Below, piece after piece: positions 42,534 to 52,902 of a stretch of 64,000 nucleotides of DNA; position 1 is the stretch's first letter; each line of letters starts with the position of its first letter. The stretch lies in contig NZ_CP021425.1 of NCBI RefSeq assembly GCF_002162375.1, forward strand, positions 3,666,766-3,730,765. The letters are read 5' to 3'. Position numbers and translations under genes: made by a program. This DNA is from Oleiphilus messinensis (GTDB lineage Bacteria; Pseudomonadota; Gammaproteobacteria; Pseudomonadales; Oleiphilaceae). Under the pieces are notes generated by a model that was given only the letters and a program-made list of their open reading frames with translations, had not been told where the DNA came from and searched no databases.

Positions 42534-43412
42534 TTGGACAGCCAAAACATCAAGGCTTTTCTGAGTGTGGTCGAAAACCGGTCATTTTCAAAAGCCGCAG
42601 ACCACTTACACCTGACCCAACCGGCCATCAGCAAACGGGTACAAGCATTAGAGCAGGAACTGGGTGTTCCCCTGTTCGATCGTTCTCAACGCAAAGCCGT
42701 GTTGAGTGAAGCTGGCGTTGTATTTGCGGAAAAAGCAAAGCGCATCATGCGTGAAATGACCAACGCCGAGAATGCGGTAAAAAACATTGGTAACACCGTA
42801 CAGGGCAGTATCAAAGTAATTTGTAGCCACCACGCAGGCTTGCACCGACTGCCATTGGTGCTAAAGCAATATACACAACGGTATCCACAGGTCAGCCTTG
42901 AACTGCGATTTCTGGAGTCGGAGAAAGCCTATCAGGAAATTCTGAAAAATCAGGCCGATCTGGCTTTTATTACAATTCATCAGCGCACAGACTCCCAACT
43001 GGAAGAGCACTTGCTTTGGGATGACCCGATGAGCCTGGTTTGCTCCGGGGAACATGCATTGGCACATTCACAGGACTTGAAACTGGAGGATTTACAGTAT
43101 TTCGAAGCGATACTTCCCGCCGAAGGTACGTACACCTATGAGCTCATCAGCAATTTATTCGCAAAAGCAGGACTGGAACTGAAAGCAACCATGCCCACCA
43201 ACTATCTGGAAACCATCAAAATGATGGTCAGCGCTGGGCTGGGTTGGAGTATGTTGCCTAACACAATGGTAGATGAACACTTGCATGTGCTCAACCTGCC
43301 TGAGACGAGAGTGACGCGGCACATCGGTGCGGTCTCTTACAAGAGCAGAATCACCAGCAATGCCGCGCTTGCATTGATTGAAGCCGCAAAAGAGGTCTGG
43401 GGGGAAAGGTAA
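42534..43412 (+). CDS. LysR family transcriptional regulator, divergent from leuCDB
   Basis: 292-aa LysR-type regulator. The N-terminal winged helix-turn-helix (1-60) has FSKAADHLHLTQPAISKRVQ, followed by the linker helix and a periplasmic-binding-protein-like effector domain (about 90-290). Start is a TTG supported by AGGAG 9 nt upstream. Divergent placement from leuC, with a dyad operator between them, is the arrangement seen in pseudomonads and suggests control of leucine genes. The effector is unknown; LeuO or CysB are less close in length and position. Confidence 0.9.
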   Translation: MDSQNIKAFLSVVENRSFSKAADHLHLTQPAISKRVQALEQELGVPLFDRSQRKAVLSEAGVVFAEKAKRIMREMTNAENAVKNIGNTVQGSIKVICSHHAGLHRLPLVLKQYTQRYPQVSLELRFLESEKAYQEILKNQADLAFITIHQRTDSQLEEHLLWDDPMSLVCSGEHALAHSQDLKLEDLQYFEAILPAEGTYTYELISNLFAKAGLELKATMPTNYLETIKMMVSAGLGWSMLPNTMVDEHLHVLNLPETRVTRHIGAVSYKSRITSNAALALIEAAKEVWGER

Positions 43413-43446
43413 TCCCCCCCTGGGATCTGTCAAACTCGCGTATAAA

Positions 43447-45285
43447 TCAGTCTGATTCGCCCGTTTCCTTCACGACATCCGCAATGCGCATTCTGACATA
43501 GGAGCCCGGCGCATCTTCGAGACACTCCAATTCACGATCACCAGGTTGACGAGCTTCTACAACTTCGTCAGAGCGCTCCAGCAACCATGTTTTCCACGCT
43601 GGCCACCAGGAACCTTTATGTTTCTCCGCATTATTGAACCAGCTGTCTGAAGTCTCGGACAATTCTGCATTTGTCCAGTAACCGTACTTTTCAGGACCCG
43701 GCGGATTCACCACACCAGCAATATGGCCCGACCCGGATAACACAAATGTCACATCACCATTATGAGCCTTGGCGCCAAGATAAGTCGCTTTCCATTTTGC
43801 GATGTGATCCTGAATTGTCGACAAAAAGAACACCGGTGTATCGATTTTACCCAAGTCCAGTTTAACACCCATGAGCTCGAGCTTGCCGGGCTGGATTAAT
43901 TCATTATCGAGATACATATGGCGCAGATACCAGCCGTGCATTTTGGCCGGTAAATTCGTACTGTCTGAATTCCAATACAACAGATCAAATGCCGCCGGTT
44001 TTTCACCCTTCAAATAGTTATTGATAAAAAACGACCAGAACAAATCGTTTTCACGGAGCATGTTGAAACTGAATGCCATACTCCGGCCATCGTAATAGCC
44101 AGCCTTGTCCAGCCGCTTTTCGATGCCACCGATGGTGTGGTCATTGATGAACACACCAATCCCGCCAGGATCAGAGAAATCCAGAAGAGTTGTAAGATAA
44201 GTTGCACTGACGGTTCTCGACTCCCCTTTATCTTTCAGATACGCCAGGGTACACGCGAGCAATGTACCGCCAACGCAATAGCCGACGGCATGAATTTCAG
44301 ATTCCCCGGTCGCTTTTTCTATGGCAGAGAACGCGGACAGCGGGCCATCTTGCATATAATGCTCAAATCCTTTGTTTTTCAGGGCGGGCCCCGGATTTAC
44401 CCACGATGTCATAAATACGGTGAAGCCCTGATCCACGAGCCATTTTACCAATGAGTTCTTGGCGGTAAGATCCAGAATGTAATATTTATTGATCCAGGGT
44501 GGAATAATCAATATTGGCGTTTTCTGGACTTTTTCCGTCGTCGGCTCGTATTGAATCAACTGCATCAAATCAGTTTGGTAAACGACTTTCCCCGGGGTTG
44601 TGGCAACATTCTGGCCGACCCGAAAGGCGGAAAAATCGGTCATGGAAATATTCAACACCTGAGGACTACTTTTGAAATCATCCCAAAAGTTTTTCACCCC
44701 TTCGACCAGGTTCTTGCCTTTACTGGAAAAGGTCTTACGCAATACTTCCGGATTGGTCAGGGCAAAATTACTGGGTGATAACGCATTTACCAACTGTCGA
44801 GTATAAAAAACAAATTGATCTCGCGTGTGAGCCTGTGTTCCCTCCAATTCCGATACCATCTCCAGTAACGTATTGGCATTGATCAGGTACGCCTGTTTGA
44901 GATAATCAAATAAAATATTATCTGACCATTCCTGATCAGAAAAACGGCGATCTGCTCCATCTGGAACGGCCACAGGAGAAACCGAACGCCCAACCGCACG
45001 CATAGCGGTATTTTTCAACAGTGAAAACTGCTTTCGAACCATTTGGGTTTCTTTGCTCGCAACCTTGAAGGGGTGCAATGCCATTTGCTCACAAATATCA
45101 CGATAGGTTCCCAACATTTCGAATACTGCTGCAATTTGCGAATCATCAATGTGATCCGCTTTTGTTGCGACCTCTTCGAAGGCCTTTCGGTACTGCTGGC
45201 TAATTTGATCCATTTGATCCATTTGATCAAAGGTATTCTTAATCGACTTCTGTGTCATTCCGCTTACTGAAAACCGTTCACTCAT
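43447..45285 (-). CDS. phaC: class I poly(3-hydroxyalkanoate) synthase
   Basis: 612-aa PhaC. The N-terminal helical domain (about 1-220) is followed by an alpha/beta-hydrolase domain. The lipase-box-like catalytic Cys is C337 in AVGYCVGGTLLAC, and the catalytic His is in GSGHIAGVVNPPGP; an Asp in the TIQDHIAKW segment completes the triad. It polymerises hydroxyacyl-CoA at the surface of storage granules. Length and lack of an adjacent phaE or phaR gene point to class I; short-chain substrates are expected but not proven. It lies 166 bp after the phasin gene. No phaA or phaB gene is in the window. Confidence 0.95.
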   Translation of the reverse strand: MSERFSVSGMTQKSIKNTFDQMDQMDQISQQYRKAFEEVATKADHIDDSQIAAVFEMLGTYRDICEQMALHPFKVASKETQMVRKQFSLLKNTAMRAVGRSVSPVAVPDGADRRFSDQEWSDNILFDYLKQAYLINANTLLEMVSELEGTQAHTRDQFVFYTRQLVNALSPSNFALTNPEVLRKTFSSKGKNLVEGVKNFWDDFKSSPQVLNISMTDFSAFRVGQNVATTPGKVVYQTDLMQLIQYEPTTEKVQKTPILIIPPWINKYYILDLTAKNSLVKWLVDQGFTVFMTSWVNPGPALKNKGFEHYMQDGPLSAFSAIEKATGESEIHAVGYCVGGTLLACTLAYLKDKGESRTVSATYLTTLLDFSDPGGIGVFINDHTIGGIEKRLDKAGYYDGRSMAFSFNMLRENDLFWSFFINNYLKGEKPAAFDLLYWNSDSTNLPAKMHGWYLRHMYLDNELIQPGKLELMGVKLDLGKIDTPVFFLSTIQDHIAKWKATYLGAKAHNGDVTFVLSGSGHIAGVVNPPGPEKYGYWTNAELSETSDSWFNNAEKHKGSWWPAWKTWLLERSDEVVEARQPGDRELECLEDAPGSYVRMRIADVVKETGESD

Positions 45286-45390
45286 TACTGACTCGCCGTT
45301 ACCACTTATCCGTTATTACTCGTTTGTCGCGACCCGCTTGCTAGTGCTGGCTAATCGCTACTTGTTTGAAACTGCCTTGTCTATCTAACT

Positions 45391-45418
45391 CCGCACTCAC
45401 CGATTTCACTGAGTGCGG
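45391..45418 (-). terminator. stem-loop between phasin and phaC
   Basis: A perfect 9-bp inverted repeat (CCGCACTCA at 45391-45399, TGAGTGCGG at 45410-45418) with a 10-nt loop, 34 bp after the phasin stop. No T tract follows on the minus strand. It could act as an attenuator or 3'-end stabiliser that keeps phasin mRNA more abundant than phaC. Confidence 0.45.
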
Positions 45419-45451
45419 GTTTTCACATTGCGGAATACAACGTTTTAAAAA

Positions 45452-45811
45452 TCAGCTTTCGCTTTTCGAATTCTGTGCAGCAGACTTCGCTTCATCTAAA
45501 ACCTGTTCCATCTCACCTTTGAATTCCATACCCATTTCAGACAATGTTTTCATGTCCTCAACGACTTTTTTAGCGAGATTGGAAGCCATTTCAGTTTGGT
45601 GAGTGGTGTAGTTTTTAAGGGATTCAAGGTCGCGAACTTCGAGAATCTCCTTAAACTGCGAGCCAGTCATATCCGCATAAGACTTAAATGCTTCCATCTG
45701 AAACTCAGCGACTTTTTCCAGTTTTTTGAAAAGCAATTGGTTTGCTTTTACCAGTGGCTCATAAACATTTTTAGCTTGATCTGTGAAGTTACCGAGCAAG
45801 TTGTCTGACAT
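45452..45811 (-). CDS. phasin family protein
   Basis: 119-aa, almost entirely helical and amphipathic protein with no Cys and no signal peptide. The Phasin_2-like pattern is present (KLEKVAEFQMEAFKSYADMT, then FKEILEVRDLESLKNYTTHQ). Phasins coat polyhydroxyalkanoate granules and set their size and number. The start is supported by AGGAG 7 nt upstream. It is immediately upstream of phaC on the same strand, which confirms the role. The exact phasin subgroup is not assigned. Confidence 0.9.
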   Translation of the reverse strand: MSDNLLGNFTDQAKNVYEPLVKANQLLFKKLEKVAEFQMEAFKSYADMTGSQFKEILEVRDLESLKNYTTHQTEMASNLAKKVVEDMKTLSEMGMEFKGEMEQVLDEAKSAAQNSKSES

Positions 45812-46157
45812 AAGGGATCTCCTACATCCATTTTGTAAAAATCAAAAATAATTCGCACAAAGTACGCAATTAAACGTTGGCCAGACTCAGATAATTCCGA
45901 GTTGATAACACAGTTGAGAATCCAGACATCAACGATCAGAATCCTGGCTTGGTGTCCATGATTAGATCAGAGAACACTTGGGCTCTGATATGACGGGAAT
46001 CAAACTTTGAGCATCGGTAAAAAATTATTCATTCAATGTGACAATTTGATAACAGCTTGATATTCAGACTATTTTACTCAGGATTAGGTAATTATCAGAT
46101 AATGAAAGGAAGGAAACCTAGAACCAGGATGGCTGTAGCCCTGAAACACACCAGGGC
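45812..46157. other. intergenic region upstream of the phasin gene
   Basis: About 346 bp with no gene between phasin and the MFS gene (both minus strand). It must hold the phasin promoter, but no convincing -35/-10 pair was found. A 6-bp stem (GCCCTG / CAGGGC, 46138-46157) directly follows the MFS stop and lacks a T run. Confidence 0.55.
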
Positions 46158-47324
46158 CTAGTCGACCCATTGCCGACCGCGTGCAGGTTTGAAGTAAAAG
46201 AAAGCAAGGACTAACGCTCCCGCAGTACAGGCCGCCGCCATGAGAAACAACCATTCAAAACTGCTGTGCTCCGCAATGTAGCCGCTGAATAGCGCTCCCA
46301 ACGCACCGCCCAAACCGAAACTGAGGCTACTGTATAACGCCTGTCCCTGCCCTTCATGGGAGCCTTTGAAATGTAAATGCACAAAATGGATTGCAACGAT
46401 ATGCATTATTCCGAAAGATGCCGCATGACCAATCTGGGCCACAATCAATGCCCACTCATTGTTCATAAGATAGGCCGTCATCAGCCATCGGACCAATGTT
46501 AACAGCAACGCGATAAGCGTTAATGCCCGCAATGAATAACGATGTAAAATCCGGTGCATAAACACGAACAACACCACTTCGGCCAACACCCCTAACCCCC
46601 AGAGCATACCGATTGCGGTTTTACTGAAGCCATGGCCTTCCAACGCAATACTGAAAAACGAATAATAGGGACCATGGGAAATCTGCAGGAGAAGATTTAC
46701 CACAAAAAACGCAGGTACTGCAGGTTGCAGCAGCAATTTTCCAAACCCGGAGAAACCCGATTTTTGCTGTACTTCCGGCTGTTTCACCGGCATCAACGAG
46801 GCTAGCCAGATAAGAAAGAGTATGCCTAACAGTATCCCGGGCAACGCGGTAATTGAAACCGACTCAAACAACCCGCCAAGTAAAATCACACAAGCAATAA
46901 ATCCCACTGACCCCCAGAGTCGAATGTGGCTGTATCGTTTGCGTTCCGCGCCGAGATTATGGAGCGTCAGGACTTCATACTGCGGCAATACTGCGTTCCA
47001 GAAAAAACTGAAGCCAACCATCCAGAGAACGGCCCAGCCAAAGGTCTGTTTGAATAAAAATCCGGAAAAGATCAGAAAAGCGAAGAAACTTCCCCAGCGC
47101 ACCAGCGCCAGTCGATTACCGCTGCGATCCCCGACCCAACTCCAGAGATTGGGCGCGATCACTTTGGTAATCATTAAAATGGACATCAACTGCCCAATTT
47201 CTATGTGGGAATAGTTCAGGTGCTCCAGGTAGAGCCCCCAGAAAGGGGCGAGTCCACCAAGGAGCGCAAAAAACCAGAAATAGAAATTTGAAAGGGTAAA
47301 TGACAGTATCGATATCACGAACAA
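46158..47324 (-). CDS. MFS transporter, HcaT-like (MFS_1_like)
   Basis: 388-aa polytopic protein with about 12 transmembrane helices in two six-helix halves. The beginning [20 protein letters not shown] and the cytoplasmic loop [12 protein letters not shown] (between helices 2 and 3) fit the phenylpropionate/HcaT-type MFS_1_like group. Substrate unknown. The TTG at 47324 overlaps the aroC end by 10 bp; a GTG two codons later (47318) is also possible. The aroC-MFS order occurs in pseudomonads, so the pairing is conserved, although a link with chorismate metabolism is not established. Confidence 0.85.
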   Translation of the reverse strand: MFVISILSFTLSNFYFWFFALLGGLAPFWGLYLEHLNYSHIEIGQLMSILMITKVIAPNLWSWVGDRSGNRLALVRWGSFFAFLIFSGFLFKQTFGWAVLWMVGFSFFWNAVLPQYEVLTLHNLGAERKRYSHIRLWGSVGFIACVILLGGLFESVSITALPGILLGILFLIWLASLMPVKQPEVQQKSGFSGFGKLLLQPAVPAFFVVNLLLQISHGPYYSFFSIALEGHGFSKTAIGMLWGLGVLAEVVLFVFMHRILHRYSLRALTLIALLLTLVRWLMTAYLMNNEWALIVAQIGHAASFGIMHIVAIHFVHLHFKGSHEGQGQALYSSLSFGLGGALGALFSGYIAEHSSFEWLFLMAAACTAGALVLAFFYFKPARGRQWVD

Positions 47325-48412
47325 ATATCTGGAACAGTCACCACAACATCCGCATTTTGCGCACGATGGCGCAGATAGTGATCCATCAGGGTAATGGCCA
47401 TCATAGCTTCTGCGATTGGTGTTGCCCGAATGCCAACACAGGGGTCATGTCGCCCGGTCGTCACCACCTCGATAGGATTTCCACTTGCATCAATACTACG
47501 CCCGGGTAGGCGCAAGCTCGACGTTGGCTTGAGGGCAATACGAGCAACAATATCCTGCCCCGTGGAAATCCCCCCCAATACGCCCCCGGCGTTATTCGAT
47601 AAAAACCCCTCGGGGGTCAACTCATCACGGTGTGCCGTACCTTTTTGCTGAACCACATCAAAGCCGCTCCCGATTTCAACCCCCTTAACTGCGTTGATAC
47701 TCATGAGGCTGTGTGCCAGTTCAGCATCGAGACGATCAAATACCGGCTCACCCAAGCCTACAGGAATGCCTTTGGCCACAACGGTTACCGCTGCACCAAT
47801 GGAATCCCCCTCTTTGCGGAGTGCGTCCATGTAGGATTCCAGCTCTGGCAATAACGACGGGTCCGGGCAAAAGAATGGATTCTGATAAACTTGCTCCCAA
47901 TCAAACTGATCCGTTTCGGTTCTAATCGGTCCAAGTTGAGACAGATATCCTTTTATCTGAACACCCAACTTTTCAGCCAGGTACTTTTTCGCGATAGCCC
48001 CGGCTGCAACCCGCATAGCAGTTTCTCTTGCAGAAGAGCGTCCGCCGCCCCGGTAATCCCGGGTACCATATTTGTGCATGTAGGTGTAATCGGCGTGGGC
48101 AGGACGAAACTGATCTTTAATATTGGAGTAATCTTTCGAGCGCTGATCCGTGTTTTCAATAATCAGCCCAATGGATGTACCGGTTGTTTTGCCTTCAAAA
48201 ACACCCGATAAAATTCGTACCTGATCAGGCTCGCGCCGCTGCGTCGTATGACGGGATGTTCCCGGCTTGCGGCGATCCAGATCAGCTTGTAAATCAGCTT
48301 CCGTCAGGGCCAGCCCCGGAGGACAACCATCAACAATACACCCCAGTGCCGGGCCATGACTTTCACCAAAGGTTGTGAGGGTAAACAGCTTTCCAATTGA
48401 ATTTCCTGACAT
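47315..48412 (-). CDS. aroC: chorismate synthase
   Basis: 365-aa FMN-dependent enzyme making chorismate from EPSP, the last common step to Phe, Tyr, Trp and folate. Signatures: [20 protein letters not shown] near the N-terminus (abridged: TTFGESHG), [29 protein letters not shown] and [14 protein letters not shown]. Length is standard. Between prmB (113 bp upstream) and the MFS gene, with which it overlaps. Confidence 0.97.
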   Translation of the reverse strand: MSGNSIGKLFTLTTFGESHGPALGCIVDGCPPGLALTEADLQADLDRRKPGTSRHTTQRREPDQVRILSGVFEGKTTGTSIGLIIENTDQRSKDYSNIKDQFRPAHADYTYMHKYGTRDYRGGGRSSARETAMRVAAGAIAKKYLAEKLGVQIKGYLSQLGPIRTETDQFDWEQVYQNPFFCPDPSLLPELESYMDALRKEGDSIGAAVTVVAKGIPVGLGEPVFDRLDAELAHSLMSINAVKGVEIGSGFDVVQQKGTAHRDELTPEGFLSNNAGGVLGGISTGQDIVARIALKPTSSLRLPGRSIDASGNPIEVVTTGRHDPCVGIRATPIAEAMMAITLMDHYLRHRAQNADVVVTVPDICS

Positions 48413-48526
48413 CAGACACCCGTCGAGCTACGTATGAAATATAGAGATAAGAAAAAGGCCGCCATTATACAGAATTCGCTACCCAATGACGATTTTACAT
48501 TTACAATCACGATGTCGTGAAATACC

Positions 48527-49498
48527 TCAGGATGGCAGCGCCTGTTCGATGGCCTCGGTAGCCTGCACCAAATCATCCCGCGTCAGCACAAACACGCCGC
48601 CACCGCCATGCTCGAATTCAATCCAGGTAAACGGGATTTCTGGATAGGTTTCTTCCAGCGCAATCCAGCTGTTGCCCACTTCCACCACCAGAATTCCGGA
48701 GTTTGTGAGATGTGCGGCGGCGTGTTTGAGAATAAATCGAACCAGATCAAGCCCGTCGTTCCCGGCTTCCAGCCCTAAAACAGGCTCATGCCCGAACTCT
48801 TCAGGCATTGTGCTCAAATCCTGCTGATCAACATAGGGGGGATTTGAAACAATAATATCGTAACGATCCGAAATTTGATCGAACAGATCTGACTGGATTG
48901 CCCTTACACGGTCACCCAGATGATGCCGGGCGATGTTAGATCGCGCCACGTCCAGGGCATCAGTTGAAATATCGACAAGATCGACTTGGGCATCTTCAAA
49001 TTGAACCGCACAGGCAATGCCGATACAGCCACTTCCGGTACACAGATCGAGAACCCGTTCTACCGGCTCCTGCGGCGCCCAGGGATAAAAGTACTTTTCG
49101 ATCAACTCCGCTATGGGTGACCGCGGCACAAGCACACGCTCATCAACATGAAACGGCAACCCCATAAACCAGGCTTCGCCAAGTAGATAGGCCGTTGGCA
49201 CACGAGCTATCACACGTTTGTCCAAGCGCTCCAGCAGCAACGTTTTTTCAACCTGGGTCAGACTGCCACTATACAACGCTTTATCCAGGTCCCAGGGTAA
49301 ATGCAAACTCTGCAGCACCAATAGCAGCGCCTCATCCAGAGCATTGTCTGTACCGTGTCCGTAGAACAGTTCGGCCTGATTAAAGCGCGACAGCGCAAAC
49401 CGGACAAAATCTCCGATTGTGTTGAGACTGCTCATCAGATCATCATACTGATAAGCTCCGGCAAAAAGGGTCTTTTGCTCAAGTTGAGAACTGGCCAA
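48527..49498 (-). CDS. prmB: ribosomal protein uL3 glutamine methyltransferase PrmB
   Basis: About 323-aa SAM-dependent methyltransferase that modifies a Gln of ribosomal protein uL3. The SAM-binding motif I is [16 protein letters not shown], motif [16 protein letters not shown], and the catalytic NPPYVD follows. The N-terminal [18 protein letters not shown] is characteristic of PrmB rather than PrmC. A TTG at 49498 has AGGAG 7 nt upstream and is kept here; an ATG at 49435 (302 aa) gives the length nearer to homologues but lacks a clear ribosome site. Adjacent to aroC as in pseudomonads. Confidence 0.93.
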   Translation of the reverse strand: MASSQLEQKTLFAGAYQYDDLMSSLNTIGDFVRFALSRFNQAELFYGHGTDNALDEALLLVLQSLHLPWDLDKALYSGSLTQVEKTLLLERLDKRVIARVPTAYLLGEAWFMGLPFHVDERVLVPRSPIAELIEKYFYPWAPQEPVERVLDLCTGSGCIGIACAVQFEDAQVDLVDISTDALDVARSNIARHHLGDRVRAIQSDLFDQISDRYDIIVSNPPYVDQQDLSTMPEEFGHEPVLGLEAGNDGLDLVRFILKHAAAHLTNSGILVVEVGNSWIALEETYPEIPFTWIEFEHGGGGVFVLTRDDLVQATEAIEQALPS

Positions 49499-49588
49499 TT
49501 ATACGCTCCTGAATCCTGATAATTTCGCAGACCAGCGCTGACGTGGTCATCACCGCCTGCCTTTCAATGGTAATTTATGTTCGCTGGA

Positions 49589-50854
49589 TTATTTGCTCAA
49601 GTCCATTTTTTGTTCATGGGCCTGCAGAGCCGCTTCAGCTTGTTTCCTGCCCAGGGCGATAAGCTCGGGAGCTTTGTGATACTCAAACGTTTTGCAAACA
49701 TGCTTGGGGATGTTGATCAAAATATCGGGCGGATACCCTGCAAGTTTGTATTGGGTCAGGCTACTTTGCATGGTCTCGAACGCCATATTCATAATATCAA
49801 ACTTGCTAAACTGACCATTACTTTCAAGAACTTCTTCTATCTCATCGTCTCTCGAGTCAGCCTCAACCCGATCACCCTGAATGAACTGGCGACCCGGACT
49901 AACGGGGTCAACCCGCGTTGATCGTTCAAGCTGGCTGGATTGATCGCCTCCCCTGCCCTTATTGCCATCTTCCCGCAGCAATCCGGGATCGTTTTGATCA
50001 TCGCGCTCATTTTTTTCAACGACAGCCGCTTCACTTTTTTCAACAACAGCAGCACTGTTTTTTGGCCAGTCGTCTCTCAGGAAGGCTTCCCGCGCGGACT
50101 CGTTTCGCGCTTTTATCGCATCGACCTCATCCTCTGAGGCTAGTCCGTCAGCCAATACGCTTTGCAACGCATCTTTGTCGAACAGTTTTGATGTTTTGTG
50201 TTTCACCCGGGTAATCCATTGCTCGAACCGCTCTTCAAAACGAGCCGTCGGCTCCTGCGGCTGTAAACGGATAGTTCGACCGTTTTCCCAGCTCAGGTTC
50301 ACGGCAACCACCAGATCGGCGTGGGATGCAACGGTGGGCATAATCGGAAGTGGATTTAACAAGCCGCCATCAACCAGAAGACGATCTCCAAGCGCCACCG
50401 GTGTCAACAAACTCGGAATCGCCACGGACGCCCGGATTGCTTGATGCAGCGGGCCTTCCTGGAACCAGATCTCCTTGTGGCGCAGCAAGTCTGTTGCAAC
50501 CGCCGTGTAAGGAATCGGCAAATCTTCTATCGCAATATCACCGATCAACTCACGCACGATAGAAAATACTTTTTCGCCGCGGATTGCACCGGGAGAGGTG
50601 ATCGACACATCTAGCAGACGCAGAATATCAAATTGATCCAGGCCGGTTGCCCAGTCTTTAAATTCCTTTAACTTTCCGGCGGCATAGATCCCGCCGACCA
50701 GCGCGCCCATGGAACACCCGGAAAGCGCGATAATGTCATAGCCATGCTCCTGAAGCACCTCAATTACACCAATATGAGCGTACCCCCTGGCCCCGCCACT
50801 GCCAAGAGCCAGCGCAACGGTTGGTTTTTTGTCCGGTTGTGCTTGTTTGATCAT
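49589..50854 (-). CDS. patatin-like phospholipase family protein (RssA-like)
   Basis: 421-aa patatin-domain protein. The oxyanion loop is LGSGGARGYAHIG (about 17-29), the nucleophile is S48 in SGCSMGA, and the catalytic Asp is D162 in VDGGLLNPLP, giving the Ser-Asp dyad. A long hydrophilic Asp/Glu/Arg-rich insertion (about 265-345) separates the catalytic domain from a C-terminal helical segment. No signal peptide, so probably cytoplasmic or peripheral. The substrate is unknown. It follows the DUF4892/OmpA gene by 17 bp and belongs to the hydrolase-OmpA-patatin run. Confidence 0.88.
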   Translation of the reverse strand: MIKQAQPDKKPTVALALGSGGARGYAHIGVIEVLQEHGYDIIALSGCSMGALVGGIYAAGKLKEFKDWATGLDQFDILRLLDVSITSPGAIRGEKVFSIVRELIGDIAIEDLPIPYTAVATDLLRHKEIWFQEGPLHQAIRASVAIPSLLTPVALGDRLLVDGGLLNPLPIMPTVASHADLVVAVNLSWENGRTIRLQPQEPTARFEERFEQWITRVKHKTSKLFDKDALQSVLADGLASEDEVDAIKARNESAREAFLRDDWPKNSAAVVEKSEAAVVEKNERDDQNDPGLLREDGNKGRGGDQSSQLERSTRVDPVSPGRQFIQGDRVEADSRDDEIEEVLESNGQFSKFDIMNMAFETMQSSLTQYKLAGYPPDILINIPKHVCKTFEYHKAPELIALGRKQAEAALQAHEQKMDLSK

Positions 50855-50871
50855 AGTATTGATTGGTTACA

Positions 50872-51840
50872 TTATTGAGTGATCAGAAGCAGTTCAACAC
50901 GATGGCCATCCAACGCCACATCTGGATGGGGCGCAAGCGGACCGACCCCTTTGTAAATCAATCGTTGCTCCGGTAATCCTCGCTTCAGCAACCAATCCCT
51001 GACCCGTTTCGCCATCGCCAGAGAGGCCTCTTCCCACTGGCGTACTGTGCGATACTGACGAGTCTGTACCAACACTTCCGAAGTTGGTGACACCGTCCGT
51101 GCCGTATGGCCAACAATATACAGATTTAAATGGGCATTTTGCGCCAGCATGGTTTTGAGTTGATCAATTTCGTTCTCGAGGCTGGAAAATTCCAGATCCA
51201 ATTTCTCATCCGCTGGGACACTGATGATACGCTTCAACGCATTGCCCTGAGATCCGTTTTCCAATCCGCGGGAATTCAAGGACAGTTCCTGAACATAAAC
51301 ATAAACCCGTCGATTGCCGCGTTCAACGGTATAGATGACATATAAACCCGCTTCGGGTGCATTCACGCGAAAAACAGCATAATGCTGCTCGCGATCCTTA
51401 CCGTATAACACCGCCTCACGAAAAATATCATTCGCCCAGGTATTGCTCTCGCCGCAATCCCGACCTTTGCACTGGTACATTAACGAACCATTGATAGCGC
51501 CAATTCTGCGCTCGTAATGCTGAAAAGCCTGAACGGCTGTGTGCCCCCCTTCAACCCGGTATAAAGACCAACTTCCCTGCACATCGAAACGCTGTTCTTT
51601 ATCCAGTCTTACGGCATTGTTCACACGTTTGACTGCGCTCAATACTACGGGAAAATCAGGGTCACGAATGCTATCGCTACGCTCCAGTCGTGAATAGGGA
51701 TAAGGATCAAGAGACGGCAGTGTTTCACTCAACACCGAGTGACTCAGGGCAAAAAGTGTCAGGACAACGACGAATCGCCCCAATGATCGCTGTGCATGTC
51801 GCAACAAGCAGAGGTAATCCGGTAGACGTATCATAATCAT
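50872..51840 (-). CDS. DUF4892 / OmpA-like outer-membrane-associated protein
   Basis: 322-aa exported protein. A signal peptide with an unusually long basic N-region (about 1-38, SLGRFVVVLTLFALSHSVLS) is followed by a DUF4892-type domain (about 45-200, with Cys pair in YQCKGRDCGES) and an OmpA/MotB-like C-terminal domain (about 210-322, NLYIVGHTARTVSPTSEVLV and MAKRVRDWLLKRGL). The OmpA-like end suggests peptidoglycan binding. The function is unknown. The ATG overlaps the stop of the upstream hydrolase gene by 4 bp. Confidence 0.8.
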   Translation of the reverse strand: MIMIRLPDYLCLLRHAQRSLGRFVVVLTLFALSHSVLSETLPSLDPYPYSRLERSDSIRDPDFPVVLSAVKRVNNAVRLDKEQRFDVQGSWSLYRVEGGHTAVQAFQHYERRIGAINGSLMYQCKGRDCGESNTWANDIFREAVLYGKDREQHYAVFRVNAPEAGLYVIYTVERGNRRVYVYVQELSLNSRGLENGSQGNALKRIISVPADEKLDLEFSSLENEIDQLKTMLAQNAHLNLYIVGHTARTVSPTSEVLVQTRQYRTVRQWEEASLAMAKRVRDWLLKRGLPEQRLIYKGVGPLAPHPDVALDGHRVELLLITQ

Positions 51841-52715
51841 GTTTTATTATGTGCTCTTTTGTCTAAAAAAGGATTGATAACAGACGCTACAGCTTCAGGA
51901 CTCCCCTCCAGGTGAAGATGATGATGTCCACACAGCTCATGCACTTCGCGTTGCGCCAGACAAGCTAGCCGTTTTTTCACAACGGCACTGCGAATCAGGA
52001 GTCCATCTTTAGCGAGAATAACACAGGTTGGAGATTTAACCGCAAGTAATATCGCCTGAACCTGCTCTTCTGACAAACGCATCAAGGAAGGGTACCGCAA
52101 TCGGGCATCTGTGCGCCAGGTTACACCGCCATTACAGGGCTTGATACCTCGCGCCACCAGCCGTGCTGCCGCATCCTCACCCAGTGCGGTAATTCCCTTC
52201 ATCCTCGCTGCCACAGCATCATGGATATGAGTGTAGACAGGTTGTGCATTTCGGTGAGATAAGCGTTTATCGATCGCTTTACGCAAGCCTCTGGGTAGTT
52301 TCTCCGGCTCATCGGAAAAAGGGCCAACGGAATCTATTAAAATCAGACTATGCAACCACTCCGGATAGGTCGCAGCCCAGATAACCCCGATTACGCCCCC
52401 TAAAGAGTGGCCCAAATAATGAACCTTTTGCAAGCCAAGTGCAGCGAGGAAGGACTGAATATCCAGAACAGACTCAAGCAAATGGTATTGCTCAGCAGGG
52501 CTCAAATGACCACTTCGTCCGTGACCGGGCAAGTCCAGCACCAGATAACGGAAGTGCTCAAGATTCAAATGCGGCATCAGGTTACAGAAAGACGCCGCAT
52601 TATCCAGCCAGCCATGAACAACCAGCACCGGTTCACCCAGGGGACTACCCCACTCCTGAAAAGCAATCCGGCAACGCTCGGTTTGCACACTTTGCTCTGT
52701 CACCTTTAACCCCAT
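51837..52715 (-). CDS. alpha/beta hydrolase
   Basis: 292-aa alpha/beta-hydrolase-fold enzyme. The oxyanion segment is VVHGWLDNAASF (about 32-43), the nucleophile is S104 in YLGHSLGGVIG, and the catalytic His is in the HHHLHLEG segment near residue 275. No signal peptide. It resembles serine esterase or haloalkane-dehalogenase-like family members, but the substrate cannot be inferred. First gene of a minus-strand run with the DUF4892/OmpA and patatin genes, which together hint at envelope lipid handling (inference). Divergent from the channel gene. Confidence 0.87.
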   Translation of the reverse strand: MGLKVTEQSVQTERCRIAFQEWGSPLGEPVLVVHGWLDNAASFCNLMPHLNLEHFRYLVLDLPGHGRSGHLSPAEQYHLLESVLDIQSFLAALGLQKVHYLGHSLGGVIGVIWAATYPEWLHSLILIDSVGPFSDEPEKLPRGLRKAIDKRLSHRNAQPVYTHIHDAVAARMKGITALGEDAAARLVARGIKPCNGGVTWRTDARLRYPSLMRLSEEQVQAILLAVKSPTCVILAKDGLLIRSAVVKKRLACLAQREVHELCGHHHLHLEGSPEAVASVINPFLDKRAHNKT

Positions 52716-52902
52716 AACCCACCCTTACACTGAATATAGACGAAACGCTGATCCCGCACTGCCAACCTTCCGTCCAAACAGACAACAGTACAAACTTTAT
52801 CCATTCCGGGTTGGCTTCTATAATTCTAATTCAACCTATACTGTTGAGACCGGTTACACCCGACTCACAAAAACCTTGTCATCCGCTTACGGTACCTCAG
52901 AA

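Noticed and set aside
52439-52717. 92-aa plus-strand frame opposite the alpha/beta hydrolase
   Set aside because: The hydrolase frame has its catalytic motifs and a coupled neighbour; this frame has none.
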